Positions 31,695 to 43,059 of a DNA stretch of 64,000 bases are shown in pieces. The stretch is from Theristus sp. LFF4_11. Its lineage: Eukaryota; Nematoda; Chromadorea; Monhysterida; Xyalidae. The stretch is from NCBI GenBank assembly GCA_030248135.1, contig JASANC010001692.1, positions 56,726 through 120,725 on the forward strand, in the 5' to 3' direction. A model generated the notes under the pieces. It did no database searches. It was not told the DNA's origin and saw only the letters and a list, made by a program, of their open reading frames with translations. The position numbers were made by a program, and so were the translations under genes. Each line of letters opens with the position of its first letter. Positions within the stretch are counted from its first letter, which is position 1.

Positions 31695-32548
31695 CGCCCA
31701 CGTTTAGGGGAAAACTGTCGATTGAAAGAAAGAGAGGCCAAGAAAACGTTTTGTAAAAAAATACATTTCACCAAAACTGATTGAAGCGGTATGCTTGCCC
31801 AAAAACTTGCCAAGAGAGCATTTTATTCTGAGCACCTGTGTACTTTTTTGTGCGTGATAGTTTTACACAGTCGTGGAGAATAAACCTTGTACGCATCATG
31901 GGTGCGCATGTTTAAAATACAATACCAGCATCGAACAACGTAACATTTCTGTGCTTTGTTGCCAATAACATTGCAAGGCCTGGCAGCACAAGAGTGTGTT
32001 TCCAGGTCATCAGAAAAAAGGGAAAATAGATAACACTAGATATCATCTTTCTTATTAAACGTGTCCCAATATGCATTTGCACGCACAGATAGAAAAAATG
32101 TTTCACGACTGCGAGCGCGGCAACAAAACTGAGCGTATCTGACGGCAGCTTTGTGGTAGAAAATAAAAGGCGGGTGCAAAACAGAGCGTTCAGTTTTTTC
32201 AGCTGTGCGGCTTTTCCACAGACCCATTCAATATTACTCCGCCGGTGAACGCTGTGTTGCACGAATCGAGAGGCTTTATGTGCCATGATAAACGCAAACT
32301 GCATGACCAAGAACTGTTGTTCTGATTGCAATCATTGTTTGGATGATGCTGCCATTGAACCAACACTATCTTCATATCGTTCATGTTGATGACGCTCGAG
32401 GCTCAACGCACGCATAGATAGGTAAACAGTAAACAATGGGACAATGGGGGACCCGGAATCCAACAGCTGTGCAAGAGTTTTTTTTGACAATTCAAGAACT
32501 TGAATGCTGCTTGAAATTTTTAACATTTCAATAGTTCTTTTTGTCCGT

Positions 32549-35500
32549 TCAAGACTGAATCATGATCAAATCTCGTGCAGTCATTACTCTTCGAATGGTG
32601 CCGTGCTTGGTCCACTGTATCGTGGTTGTCAGAATGAATGCTAAATCAAAAAGAAACACAATATGGTTTGAGCTCATAACTTTCTCATTATCCGTTAGAA
32701 GACAACCAATCCACTTACAGATCATAGCACCGCATGCTGCTGAAAACCAGATGCCCGAATAGCCAATCACGGGAAGCAGCAAATTCGTGGCCAGCGCCGT
32801 GCCAACGTCCGACAAGTACTGCAACGAACAACTGGTGCTCGAAAATTCCTCCATTTTTTAATTTTTTATATTTTTTCTGCAGTGCACGGCATATACCAGA
32901 GAAGTGTAAAGGGGCATTCATCATGAAGCAGTATGTTGTTACCGCGCAGCTATGTTTCAACACAGCTACGCGTCACTAAATACTGTTCATGAATGCGCCT
33001 TAAGACACCATGAGTAGACACCACCTCCATCAAGAAAAAAACTTGTGTCGCAAAAGTTTTTCGTTATGTTTACAAGTAATGTTTTTTTTCTTGTTTGTCA
33101 CCAAAAAAACGAAGCTCACAATTGCGAGATAAATGCAGCCGTAGTTCAAATTGAAGTAGGTCGGGCCGAACGACTTGCGAATGGCGTATGGCACGAGTGA
33201 ATACGTGGCGACCAGGCAGAAATACAGCGCGCAAACGGACGCCATCAGTGCCCAGCGGCCGAGTAGACGCGTTGCGGGCAGAGCGAATAAAATGGCGGCC
33301 ATCAGGGCTGTTGCGACACTCATCGAGATCTGTACGTGGTTGTTGTTGTGATTTTTAGGCGATGTTTTTAGCCAGGGCTAACCCAGAGAAGCGTACAGAA
33401 CGCCATTGAGCAGGGCGCCCATCGAGTTTTCTTGGCGGGGCTCGATCCCCCGAGCGCACAGACTGTAGTCTAACGCACTACCACCAGGCCACGAAGGTGA
33501 CCTTTTAACCACGTGGTAAAGGGCACGTCTGAGAACAAGCCACTTGGGTTTAGAGACGCTGTAATGGTGCACAGCGACCACAAGCAAACACGCACCGCAC
33601 ACATTGTACTCGCGCTCCCTGCTGTAATTGCGTATGTGAGCGCTTTTGTGTTTTTGTCTGTGAAAACACAGCATCGTTGCGTGTTCGTGTTGTTGTAACG
33701 AAGTGCAATTTCGTCCGGAGCGACGCATTCATGAAACAACGCTTCTTCGCGCAACTACAGGGTGGCGCAGAAGTAGTGACACCTGGCCACCCTGTGCAAT
33801 TACAATGTAGTCTTTATCTGCAAGCCGATATTATTGGCCGCGATCAGGCTGCAAGCGACATTCATGAAGCAGTATTCAGTGATACGCAGCTGTGTGTTAA
33901 AAGACAGCTACTCGGTCACCAAATACTATTGTACTTCATGAATACCCCTTAACTTTTTTCTTCGGTTCTCACTTGATATGAATGCGACTGGTCGACGATC
34001 AGCCCCCATGCCGGTCGACCGAGCGCGTTGCACAGTGACGCCATCGAACTGACGGTCGACAAGAAGAAGTCGTCGTCGCCAAGGAACGTTTGGCCGAACG
34101 ACTGAAGAACAATAAAATAGTACGATCGTTTTTATTTTTGGTGCTGAGACTCAATGCACGCATAAAATGGTTTCATGCATGACGCGGGAATTGAAAAATG
34201 GCAACGTGATCCGGGTCCCATATGGGGCCGAGTCACTTAGGCGACTTTGAATTGCCACATAAAGATTGAAACTTTTCCTTTCTACGCCTGCACAGTGCAC
34301 ACGCATTCCAGTCGTAGAAGCAAAAAACTTTGATAATAGCGCGTGCCCCCCTTCACAGCGGGGCTCGATCCCAAAAAAACGGATCAAAAACTAACATGCG
34401 CTGCCATCAAGGCCACAAGAGTAACACCTACCTTCCAATAAGTTGAAATAGTCGCCATTACAGGGGTGTTGAAGAACAGTGTCAACGTTAGCCACCAGAA
34501 TGTGGCGCTATGAATCGCTGCTTTCGGTGGAATCGAGCGATCGGCCGTCAGGGTCGGATTGATCAGGGGCAGCTTCTCGTGGACACTGCTGAGATTCACG
34601 TAACTCATCTCTGAAATCTAAAAACTCAAGTAATTGAAAAGAAATCATGCGGATGCGCGAGCGAGCGTAGCGAGCGGAGAGCGCATCACGCATAATATGA
34701 GCCGTTATCCCCTCGCGCGCTTTTTTCAAATTTGGTCGCTGCGTCCAGCGAGCATAGTATAAGCCACAAACTTGGTTCCGTGCACACGAAACGAACACCC
34801 AAAGTTGTGCTTGGAGCCGCGAAAAATTTTTTATCCGACTACTTTTCATACGCTGTAGACACGAAAAACCTATTCTGAAAACAGTGTTACTTCTTTCCCT
34901 TTGTCCTTTTTTTTTTCAGCTATGTAATCAACATGTGTTCGCCCTTTCAATTTTTGCCTGCGACACTTTCACAGTCGAACAAAAATGTTCCCTGGGGTAA
35001 TTCCACCCGGAGATTTTGAAAATTGAGTTAATTTTTTACCCCGACCCTGTTTTTGGGTAAAAATTGGGCATTTTTAATTGTTCGGAGGGTTTTCACCTGG
35101 TTTTAAGTGTTCGCCCTTTCAATTTTTAGCTGGGACACTTTCACAGTTGAACAAAAATGTTTCCTAGGGTAATTTCATCCGTATTTTTTGAAAATTTAGT
35201 TATTTTTTTTGCCCGGGCACTTTTTTGAGTCAAAATTGTGCATTCTTTGAAAGTTCGTAGCATTTTGACTGGGTATCAGTTTTTCACTCTTACAAATTTT
35301 GTCTGAGCTGCGAAAAATAGTAGGAAAAAAGTCTAGTCCGTAGTAATTCAATGCGCTGATCACGGATTTTGGGTTAGTTTTCTTACGTGAGCAACTCTAG
35401 ATGCTGAATCGTGACGATTTCGGGCGAATCGGCCGTCGAAATTGGCGAAATCGGTCCAGAAACGAAAAACAAGAAAAGATTGTTTTCCAGGGTAATTCAA

Positions 35501-38500
35501 TGCGCTGATCACGGATTTTGGGTTAGTTTTCTTACGTGAGCAACTCTAGATACCGAATCGTGACGATTTCGGGCGAATCGGCCGTCGAAATTGGCGAAAT
35601 CGGTCCAGAAACGAAAAACAAGAAAAGGGTGTTTTCCAGGGTAATTCAATGCGCTGATTACGGATTTTGGGTTAGTTTTCTTACGTGAGCAACTCTAGAT
35701 ACTGAATCGTGACGATTTCGGGCGAATCGGCCGTGGAAATTGGCGAAATCGGCCCAGAAACGAAAAATAAGAAAAGGATGTTTTCCAGGGTAATTCAATG
35801 CGCTGATCACGGATTTTGTGTTAGTTTTTTTATGTGAGCAACTCTAGATACTGAATCGTGACGATTTCGGGCGAATCGGCCGTGGAAATTGGCGAAATTG
35901 GTCCAGAAATGAAAAACAAAAAAAAACGGTGTTTTCCATGGTTATTAAATACACTGATCACGGATTTTGTGATAGTTTTTTCATGTGAGCAACTCTAGAT
36001 ACCGAATCGTGACGATTTCGGGCGAATCGGCCGTGGAATTTAGTGAAACCGGTCCAGAAATGAAAAACAAGAAGTCGGTGTTTTCTATGGTAATTCATTG
36101 CGCCGATCACGGCTTTTGGGTCAGTTTTCTTATGTGAGCAATTTCTAGGTACTGAATCGTGACGATTTTGGGCGAATCGGCCGTAGAAATAGCATAGACG
36201 AAATTGGCCTAAAAACGAAAAATGAAAAACCTGAGTTGTGTGCCCAACGTATTGTGATTTTGGTCCGACCTTCGGGGCTTATGTAAAAGTCAGAATATTA
36301 TCTAAAAATGCGGGAGACGCATATAAAAGGAGGAATATGGCCTTGTGTAAGCAGTGAAAGACTTGGCTCGACAACCTTTTCAAGTCTCTGATGTGGTACA
36401 CACGGATACAAGTACATAAGAGTCATATTTTTGCGCCGTTTATTTTTTATTTAGATTGCAAGTGGCAACCCTCGTACATTGTAGACAAATGAAACTTTCA
36501 CATTTGCCTTTTTCTAGCATTTAGCGACCTCTAAAACCACTAAAATGACGATCAGACTTTAGATCGCTGACACTGGTTTGCACAAAGTGTATCGCAGAGG
36601 CATTGGGAACGCAAGGTCTCCTTCTGTGGCAATGACTCACCGGTTTATCCTGGCACAAGAGTTTGGTAAAAAGGGTGAAAATCAACGGAAGACAACACTT
36701 TTTGCACTGGTGCTGCTGTATGCACAGCGGTGCGTACGTTAGCAACAACGATAAAGCTACATGCAGCAATGTTTTGCAATCTCTGATGTTTCTGTTTTTT
36801 GCACAGAATTTACAGTATAGCCGATTAAACATGGCAGCTTTTTTCAGGGTGCAAGGAGCGCGCGAATTTTGAATAAAAGAGAAAGAAGTTCAGAAACCAA
36901 ATTGTATGCCAAATTTGACGCGTTTTTTAAGCTAATGGATTATCCGTATTATTCTGTTTATTCTTTCTCCCTTGCACACATGATTGGAAATTATGTTGGC
37001 ATTTTTGAAAAAGACAACTCCTAGTCAGCGACTAATCCCGCCTTGACGGACTGCCTCATTTATTCGGCCATGCTGTTCAGAATTTCGCACATGATGTGAT
37101 TTTAGACTAAACTGAAGAGGACAATTGAAAAATATCTAGATAACTTCAAAATTTTTACGCTTTTCAACAAGCTTGTAAACAACAAACGCGGCGCAAAAAT
37201 ATGACTCTTATGTACTTGTATCCGTGTGTACCACATCAGAGACTTGAAAAGGTTGTCGAGCCAAGTCTTTCACTGCTTACACAAGGCCATATTCCTCCTT
37301 TTATATGCGTCTCCCGCATTTTTAGATAATATATTTTTTTACCATTTCATCACCCAAAATTCAACTTATCACAAGGGAAAAAGATACAAAAAAACCAACA
37401 CACACCTCATTTGGAGGATTCAGCAGAAGAAAGACGCCGACAAGTTGCATACCGAACAGTATGCCTGCCATTATTAGGAACATGCACGGCACTCTTGCAA
37501 GTAGTTCCGGTTGGGTGAAATATCTGGAGAAAAAGCACGATCGAGAAAGACACAAAAACGTAATAAGCAAACAAATATAATAATGCACGTTCGTACAACA
37601 TGAAAATAGTTCAAAAAACACCTCGATCAAAATCGACGACAATGTTTTCACACAAATGAACCGCACTAACCCATCCTTGTCGACTGGCAGATTCAACGGA
37701 TTTACAAATCTGGTTTGGATCGGGCTCAAAATGAACGCATTCAGACCGGTGCCGAACATGACGACACCAGATGCGATTCCGGGCTTCATTGGCAGCCACT
37801 AAATTAATACAGATTTTTTTGTGCTTTGATTATCGTTGATTGATTTCAGAACGACATCAAATATGGTGCCCCAGAACAGAACAAAGCGGGGTTTGGAGGC
37901 TGGCCCCGATTTCTCACGTGGTGATAAACATCAATTGGCCTACGGAATGGTGAAACGTTCAATCCCCGGCCCGGAACCCACTAGAGTTTGTACCTTGGTG
38001 TTTCCAAATATAAAATAAAATAAAATAAATATAAAATGAAGTGAAACTCAAAAAATATCCGCACCAGCACAATTTTGCTGACTCTGCTATGAATTCATTC
38101 ATTTAATTAATCAATCAAAAAGAAAACAAAAAAGCGAAAACCTGGACTGGATTGGAATTATTAACATTTTGCAAATTACTGGAGCGTATTGTAGCTTCAC
38201 AGGACGCACTTCATTGTTGAGAAAAAGCGCGACTTGGTGAGATTCAAACTTGTGTACCTTAATGGCGCAAAATAGCGAGACAGCGTATATCATGGCGTTG
38301 CACGTTCCGCCAAGAAAACTGTAGGTGATAAGAAAACTGATGAATCCGTAATGAATCGACCAATAACTGAGCACATAGCAACCGCTGGAAGAACAATTGG
38401 TATAACATAACAGGGCAGTGCAAAAAAGAGCCATTTGAAGGTTTGGTTGAACATCTAATTTGTGTCCGACCATGCGAGACATGACGAGATGAAAATCGCC

Positions 38501-39078
38501 CATCGAAAGCCGCATTTGTTCAGCAGCATGCCGCCGAGCAGATACGAGCCGGGCACGGATCCGAGCGAGAATATCCACGTCATCGAAGCGGCCGTCAGCG
38601 TTGGATCGGTGTACGCTCGCATGTAGGACAAGATGTAGGGCATGATGTTGCCTGGAGAGCATTTCACACAATGTGAAGCTCACAAGCACATAGTAATAAT
38701 ACACGATTTACACGTGTGGTAGCACATGTATCAATCAGCTGATTGTGACGCATGCATTCTACATCATATGCACTTACGCATTGCTCCGCTTCCTCAAAGT
38801 GTCAGCGGCACCTATTTTTCAAATGGTTGAACGGCTTTAAATTTCTTTATTGCTGACAAAAATCGTATCGTATCGCACGATTGTACGGTAACAAACGCTA
38901 AACGGACAGGTTGAAACTGTAAAAAAATCATACACTTCTGCTGAAAAAAATATTGCTCACCAAAAGTATAGGAGACGCCGGTCGACAGATGTAGAATCGC
39001 TGAGCCGAATATTGGGAGCACAGCGTGGTAGCTCCTTGGGAGCCACTTATTGGCCGCCCATTGAACTGGGTCCCACAT
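32549..39078 (-). CDS. MFS transporter, oxalate/formate-antiporter-like (paralogue B)
   Basis: Tandem paralogue of the transporter just downstream. Exons on the minus strand: 39078-38961, 38651-38471, 38384-38258, 37798-37671, 37523-37406, 34617-34432, 34101-33973, 33329-33120, 32818-32549 (stop TAG region). Exons 3, 4 and 8 have the same lengths as in paralogue A (127, 128 and 210 nt), and junction phases match through the first five exons. Matching blocks include VSYTFGNIMPYILSY, WIFSLGSVPGSYLLGG, WLPMKPGIASGVVMFG, FFNTPVMATISTYWK, NALGRPAWGLIVD and LLLPVIGYSGIWF. About 488 residues if the last exon is read through, but it contains a strong donor (ATCT|GTAAGT near 32722), so the real C-terminus may lie in an unseen further exon. 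The 2.8-kb intron 34618-37388 carries two repeat arrays and a large inverted repeat. The N-terminus could also extend upstream of this ATG. Confidence 0.85.
32907..33002. mobile_element. Palindromic 90-bp MITE, copy 3
   Basis: TAAAGGGGCATTCATCATGA at the left and TTCATGAATGCGCCTTA at the right, with CGCAGCTATGTTT and AACACAGCTACGCG arms. It lies in the last intron of transporter B. Confidence 0.88.
33357..33500 (-). repeat. tRNA-derived SINE with intact B box
   Basis: On the minus strand the head reads GTGGCCTGGTGGTAGTGCGT TAGACT..., followed at about 50 bp by GGGGGATCGAGCCCC, whose core GGATCGAGCCC fits the RNA polymerase III B box GGWTCGANNCC. It then continues into a body (AAGAAAACTCGATGGGCGCC...) shared with 26.9 kb and 52.9 kb. 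The tRNA-like A and B boxes followed by a non-tRNA body are the definition of a tRNA-derived SINE. It lies in an intron of transporter B. Confidence 0.75.
33857..33951. mobile_element. Palindromic 90-bp MITE, copy 4 (diverged)
   Basis: CATTCATGAAGCAGTATTCA with GCAGCTGTGTGTT, then AAGACAGCTACTCGGTCACC and CTTCATGAATACCCCTT. The arms carry more mismatches and a small insertion than in other copies. Confidence 0.8.
34340..34415 (-). repeat. Second tRNA-like SINE head
   Basis: The minus strand shows GTGGCCTTGATGGCAGCGCA TGTTAG, a T-rich gap, then TGGGATCGAGCCCCGC with a B-box core. The A-to-B-box spacing and both boxes resemble the copy at 33.4 kb. It lies in an intron of transporter B. Confidence 0.6.
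34937..35290. repeat. Two-copy 172-bp tandem duplication
   Basis: GTTCGCCCTTTCAATTTTTG at 34937 recurs at 35109 with the following CACTTTCACAGTYGAACAAA and GGGTAATTYCA motifs in the same order. A third partial start appears near 35279. It directly precedes the 149-bp array in the same intron. Confidence 0.8.
35344..36235. repeat. Tandem array of six ~149-bp units
   Basis: Units begin TAATTCAATGCGCTGATCAC at 35344, 35493, 35642, 35791, about 35942 (diverged) and 36091, so the period is 149-151 bp. Each unit contains GAATCGTGACGATTTCGGGC GAATCGGCCGT and GGTCCAGAAACGAAAAACAA. The first three are nearly identical and the last three diverge progressively. A single related relic lies at about 42163-42400. 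The array is in the large intron of transporter B. Confidence 0.92.
36295..37332. mobile_element. 1.04-kb element with perfect 144-bp inverted repeats
   Basis: Positions 36295-36438 and 37189-37332 are exact reverse complements over 144 bp, starting ATATTATCTAAAAATGCGGG and ending TCATATTTTTGCGCCG. The 750-bp interior has no convincing gene and itself contains a separate TA-MITE at 36813-37075. I found no clear target-site duplication. Perfect arms suggest recent origin or gene conversion. A foldback or MULE-like element, or a non-transposon inverted duplication, are the alternatives. Confidence 0.85.
36813..37075. mobile_element. TA-MITE of the CAGTATGGCCGAATAAA family, copy 1
   Basis: Left end CAGTATAGCCGATTAAACAT GGCAGC, right end CTGCCTCATTTATTCGGCCA TGCTG. 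A second copy at 48087-48363 matches along the whole length (shared AGAGCGCGCGAA and AGACAGCTCCTAGT-type blocks). The left border is TA; the right border is TT, so one side is decayed. Size and TA target fit a Tc1/mariner-type MITE. Confidence 0.75.
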
Positions 39079-40010
39079 GACGCCTCTCCGGTAGCCCAGT
39101 GACACACACGCAACACACGCGTTGAACGGGCGAGAAAAACCGGTCCGGTTAAATCTAGTCTGTTCGTCTACCTGATAGAGAGTAATGACAAACATCAGTC
39201 AGTCGTTCGTTCGTGCAGCTGCAGCTTTATCAGACACACAATCATATATTGTTGTTTTGTTGCGCACCACAACAAAAAACAGATAACTTTTGTTCCCGGA
39301 GATAACTTTTGTTCCCGGAAAACTTTTTTTGCAAGGTGGCAAGTGTGTTTTATTTTTGAACCAAAACAAAAAAAAAACAGCGCTTCACAAAAAACGCTTT
39401 AACGTGACACCACATCACACACAGTTTTGGCCGAATGTACATGTTTCGCCGCACGTAAACGCTTTGAATGCATAATACCAGGCGTTGACCCCATAATCGA
39501 CAATCATCAAATGAATTCAGTTGCCCGCCGTGGAATGATATGATAGTTGGTTTACCACACAGGAAGAACAGTGCCGCTCGTTCCAGGAATCGTGCGCTCT
39601 CACAACACCGGTGTCGCGTCTGCTTTCATGGTGAAACGAGGTGTTGGATAAACGCCCTGCCGAAGGATGCAAGCAGGACTTTAAGAGTCGCCGAACAACG
39701 ATTTGTGCCGTATTTGTGACCATCGTGGACACATATGCCTGAAAACTGCCACTTTCGGGACGCCATGCTTTAACTCCACACGATGTCGAGAAATGCCGTG
39801 GGCGTGTGTCGGCGTGAAATGGGAAATGGTGGAAAGTGGCGATTGGATGTTTAAATGGGGTGATCAAGGTTACACAGCCCGCAAGCACCGTTGCAGCGGT
39901 GGTCGGCGAATCATCCGTCAATGTGGATCGTGAGCACAGATGACGATGGTGAACGGATTTGAATCGAGCCGTGGCAGTACAGCATGGGCAGGTGTACGGT
40001 ATCTATATTA
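39079..40010. other. Intergenic sequence upstream of transporter B
   Basis: No gene is recognised. It presumably contains the promoter of transporter B on the minus strand. The open frames on both strands at 39.5-39.9 kb are short, overlap each other and lack domains. Confidence 0.4.
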
Positions 40011-40012
40011 TA

Positions 40013-40436
40013 CCGTATTACCCCCATTAAACCCCCCCCCCACCATTAATCCCCTTCCCACACCAATAACCCCCCCCCCCCAAATAATCCCCAATGGGGG
40101 TTAATTGGAAACCTGTTTAAAACACATACCCAGCGAATTCAGTGGCTGAATGCAGTGACATTGGTGAAATTGTGCTATCAAAGGCCCCAAAGGGATAATA
40201 GTAATTTCATTACAAAAGGCTGTTACAAAAGGAAATCTCTGTGAAAAGTAGAAGTTTCTGCGACTTTCTTGCCTGCCATGCAAGGTATTTTTGCTATTTT
40301 TCAACAAACTCCCACCCTAGAATTTGTTTGTAAATAACCCCCCCCCACCAATAATCCCCCCTTCACCAATAAACCCCCACCCCTAAAAGTCGCTGACGTA
40401 TTAACCCCTTATGGGGGTTTATTGGAGGTAATACGG
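40013..40436. mobile_element. TA-flanked inverted-repeat element, copy 2 (CCGTATTACCCCC family)
   Basis: Same ends (CCGTATTACCCCCATTAAAC and GTAATACGG), same TA borders (40011-40012 and 40437-40438) and same core as 1285-1745, including TTTGAAACACATACCCAGCG-like and GTCGCTGACGTATTAA blocks. It is 37 bp shorter, mainly from length differences in C-tracts and small deletions. Confidence 0.85.
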
Positions 40437-41439
40437 TAGCTGCTTGATGCTTCTCTGCATCTTTGAACTGTTTACAGACAATTTGTTTCAATTTAAAACT
40501 GGAGAAAAGTAGTTTCCATAGCCAAATTTTAATTTATGACCTTTTTTTAAACGTATCCCACTGAAATGACGTCATGTGCCGCCAAACATGCGCTTGCCGT
40601 TCACAGCAAACCAGACTTTTCGTTTAGCCGGTTTCTTCCCACAAACAAATGGTGAATGTCGAATCAGTCGCATCAAACTGACATTTTAGTGCCTGTACTT
40701 TGACAAACGGGCGTTTTTGAAGCAAATGACGTCATTTTTGTCCGGACACGCTTGAATAAATCCCCAATACATTTGTCACCGTTGCCGTCGTTCTTTTTTC
40801 TGAAAAAAATAAAAATTCGCCTTAAAATTTACTTTTTCTGATTTTTCTGCATTACATAAATCACAAACAAGTTTTGTCCATTAAAGATTTAAACATTCAA
40901 TCAGCACAAACACTCAAAAATTGAAAAATTAAAAAAGCAAAGTGCAATTTGAACGGCCCGCGTTTGAACCTGATCAGGATCAGGATCAGGTCATGCACCA
41001 GCCAATCAGCTAATGCCACAAATTATCCAGTCCGTCCGTCCGACTATAACTGTTTTTCCGCGTGACTGCTCATGTTGCAAATTGAGCGGAGCGTACTGAA
41101 CACGCCTTGACAATGCAGGCAACATGTTTTTAAACTAGGACTTTTTTGCGAGGAAGGGATTTGCTGCCACACGAAGTTGGCTTTCTTCAGAATTGCGATC
41201 GCTGTTGCTTCAAAAATAAACGAAAAAGAATAACAATCTTTTGTTTTGAGCAGTTTATTTGTTTTTTTGTAGTTTGTTGAAACGACAATTTGATATAAAC
41301 GGTTCGAAATTTGAAAAAAGGCACTAACGAAACGACGACGACAGATTCACATTTGAAGCAAGGACAGATTTGAAAACGTTTGCAAACATAGTGCCATCAT
41401 GGAACGACGACTGTGCCCATTCATGGTGGAGCAAAACAA

Positions 41440-41870
41440 GTGATTTACTTAGCAGTTAATTGGATTCTTTGGCGATTCACTGGCATTCTTCGGAAGTCAA
41501 TTCAAACCCAAAGCGACGAAGTCAGTTCAAGGCTCAAACACCCAAAGCTGCATTCAATAGACTAAATCACCAAATATGATTTGAATAATGAACGTCGAAT
41601 TGAGCAGTGACTTCATGAGTTTTGGATCCTGCCAATTTGACGCTCGTTTTTTCAATCATAGAAAAATGTTTGATGGAAATTCACGCAAATTGGCAATACT
41701 ACTGATTCATAGTCAATAATTTTGAGCTGATTCGGAAATCGGAATTGTACTCAACCAACACTCAACTGCTGAGAACCTCACCGAACTCGGATCGACACTC
41801 AACGGGGTGGTGCCTTTTTGTTCCATGGTGGCGCAGGTAAGCTGCGTTTGCTTTCAGCGGTATAGCTTGA
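41440..41870 (+). repeat. Inverted duplication arm 1
   Basis: Shares, in opposite orientation, AAATATGATTTGAATAATRA, TTGAGCAGTGAC, TGGATCCTGC and GGCGCAGGTAAGCTG blocks with 44430-44720, in the same order and spacing. Identity is moderate (roughly two thirds by eye). Both arms keep ATG...GCGCAG|GTAAGC, which would read as a start codon plus splice donor. Confidence 0.65.
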
Positions 41871-42162
41871 AATGACGAAAAGCACTTGTTTTGACGTGGG
41901 CTTGCAATTTCAGCGTGTGAAACAAAACGTTATTTGACAAACCGAAACGTTTCTATGGGTAAAAGACAGCGGAAAGTTTGAATTCGACCTTTGTTTGTTG
42001 AAAAAAAACTAAAGAAAATGCAGCAAAATAGGTATTTTTCGAGTGGATTGTATCACAGCAAACAAGTTTGCAAGACCGCTTTAAAACTAAGAACAGCTGA
42101 ATAAATCAACGTCAAACTCATATTTCGTTGAAACGAACAAAATTAAAAAAATAGCAACCAAA

Positions 42163-42400
42163 TAACCAAAGTCGTGACGATTTCGGATGAATCGGTTGTT
42201 GTTGTTTGTTGCCGTGCTGCTGCTGACCCGCAGCAGCACGGATGGGCATAGCATAGCCGTGTCGTTGGCGTTTGCGACCGAGGTCCCCGGTTCCACTTCG
42301 AGGAAGCGCCAACATCGGAACCCCAACAACGGACGAATCGGTCGTGGACATTGGCGAAAATGGTGTAGTTCGGAGCAATTCAATGCGCTGATCACGAATT
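42163..42400 (+). repeat. Relic 149-bp unit carrying an insert with a strong hairpin
   Basis: The outer parts match the 149-bp unit (GTCGTGACGATTTCGG ... GTCGTGGACATTGGCGAAAA, CAATTCAATGCGCTGATCAC). The unit is split by about 130 bp flanked by CGGATGAATCGGT and CGGACGAATCGGT. The insert contains CCGTGCTGCTGC-TGACCC-GCAGCAGCACGG, a perfect 12-bp stem. Confidence 0.6.
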
Positions 42401-42762
42401 TTCGCTTATTTTTCTTGCTTGTTTTTTCTTGCTTTTTGATGCTCGGAATTTTCGGAAAGTCAGCTTTTCATGGAAGTGAAACGTTGCTCATGTTTAGTGA
42501 TTTCTGATTGATTGTTTAGTGTGTCGTTTGGTGTTTGCAACTTTGTCCCTTCAAAGTTTGATCTGATCTGATGCTTCACGTGAAAAAAAACATAAAATTC
42601 TGTTGTCTGTGTCTAAATCTGTCATTTTTGCAGAATGCAGCGCTTGCGAAACTTGGATGCAGCAAGGAGAAGGAATGTGTCAGGTTTGTTGAAATCAAAC
42701 GCCCATCTTGTGACGAAAATTAAGGCAAATGTACTATCGGGGCCCCCGGACTATCGCGGCCA

Positions 42763-42998
42763 AATCATTGCGGCCTGAAGGATCGCGGCCTGGACGATCG
42801 CGGCTTGGACGATCGCGGCCTGGGACGATCGCGGCCTGGACGACGATCGCGGCCTGGGACGATCGCGGCCGAATCATCGCGGCCTGAAGGATCGCGGCCG
42901 AATCATCGCGGCCTGAAGGACCGCGGCTTAGACGATCGCGGCCTGGACGATCGCGGCCTGGGACGATCGCTGCCTGGGACGTTTGCGGCCTGGGACGA
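42763..42998 (+). repeat. GATCGCGGCCTGGAC minisatellite, left arm
   Basis: About fifteen tandem units of roughly 15 bp based on GGACGATCGCGGCCT, with a few AAT-containing variants. The open frame through it is repeat-derived. Confidence 0.9.
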
Positions 42999-43059
42999 TA
43001 TGGCCCTACACAATTGTATATATTCTTAAAAGTGATTTTTGATCTGAGGTTGCTTGCAA

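Larger units (their letters stand above)
40439..42762. other. Intergenic region with repeat relics
   Basis: No gene supported. It contains one arm of a diverged inverted duplication (about 41440-41870) and a single relic of the 149-bp unit interrupted by a hairpin-bearing insert (42163-42400). Confidence 0.5.

Noticed and set aside
31912..32331. 139-codon minus frame after transporter B as a possible last exon
   Set aside because: No similarity to the end of paralogue A and no acceptor of fitting phase was found; kept only as an open question about the C-terminus.
33357..33500. Functional tRNA gene
   Set aside because: A and B boxes are present, but the acceptor and anticodon stems do not pair well by eye, and a non-tRNA body follows; read as a SINE.
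35344..36235. CRISPR-like spaced repeats
   Set aside because: The repeat is the full 149-bp unit without unique spacers, and the context is a eukaryotic intron.
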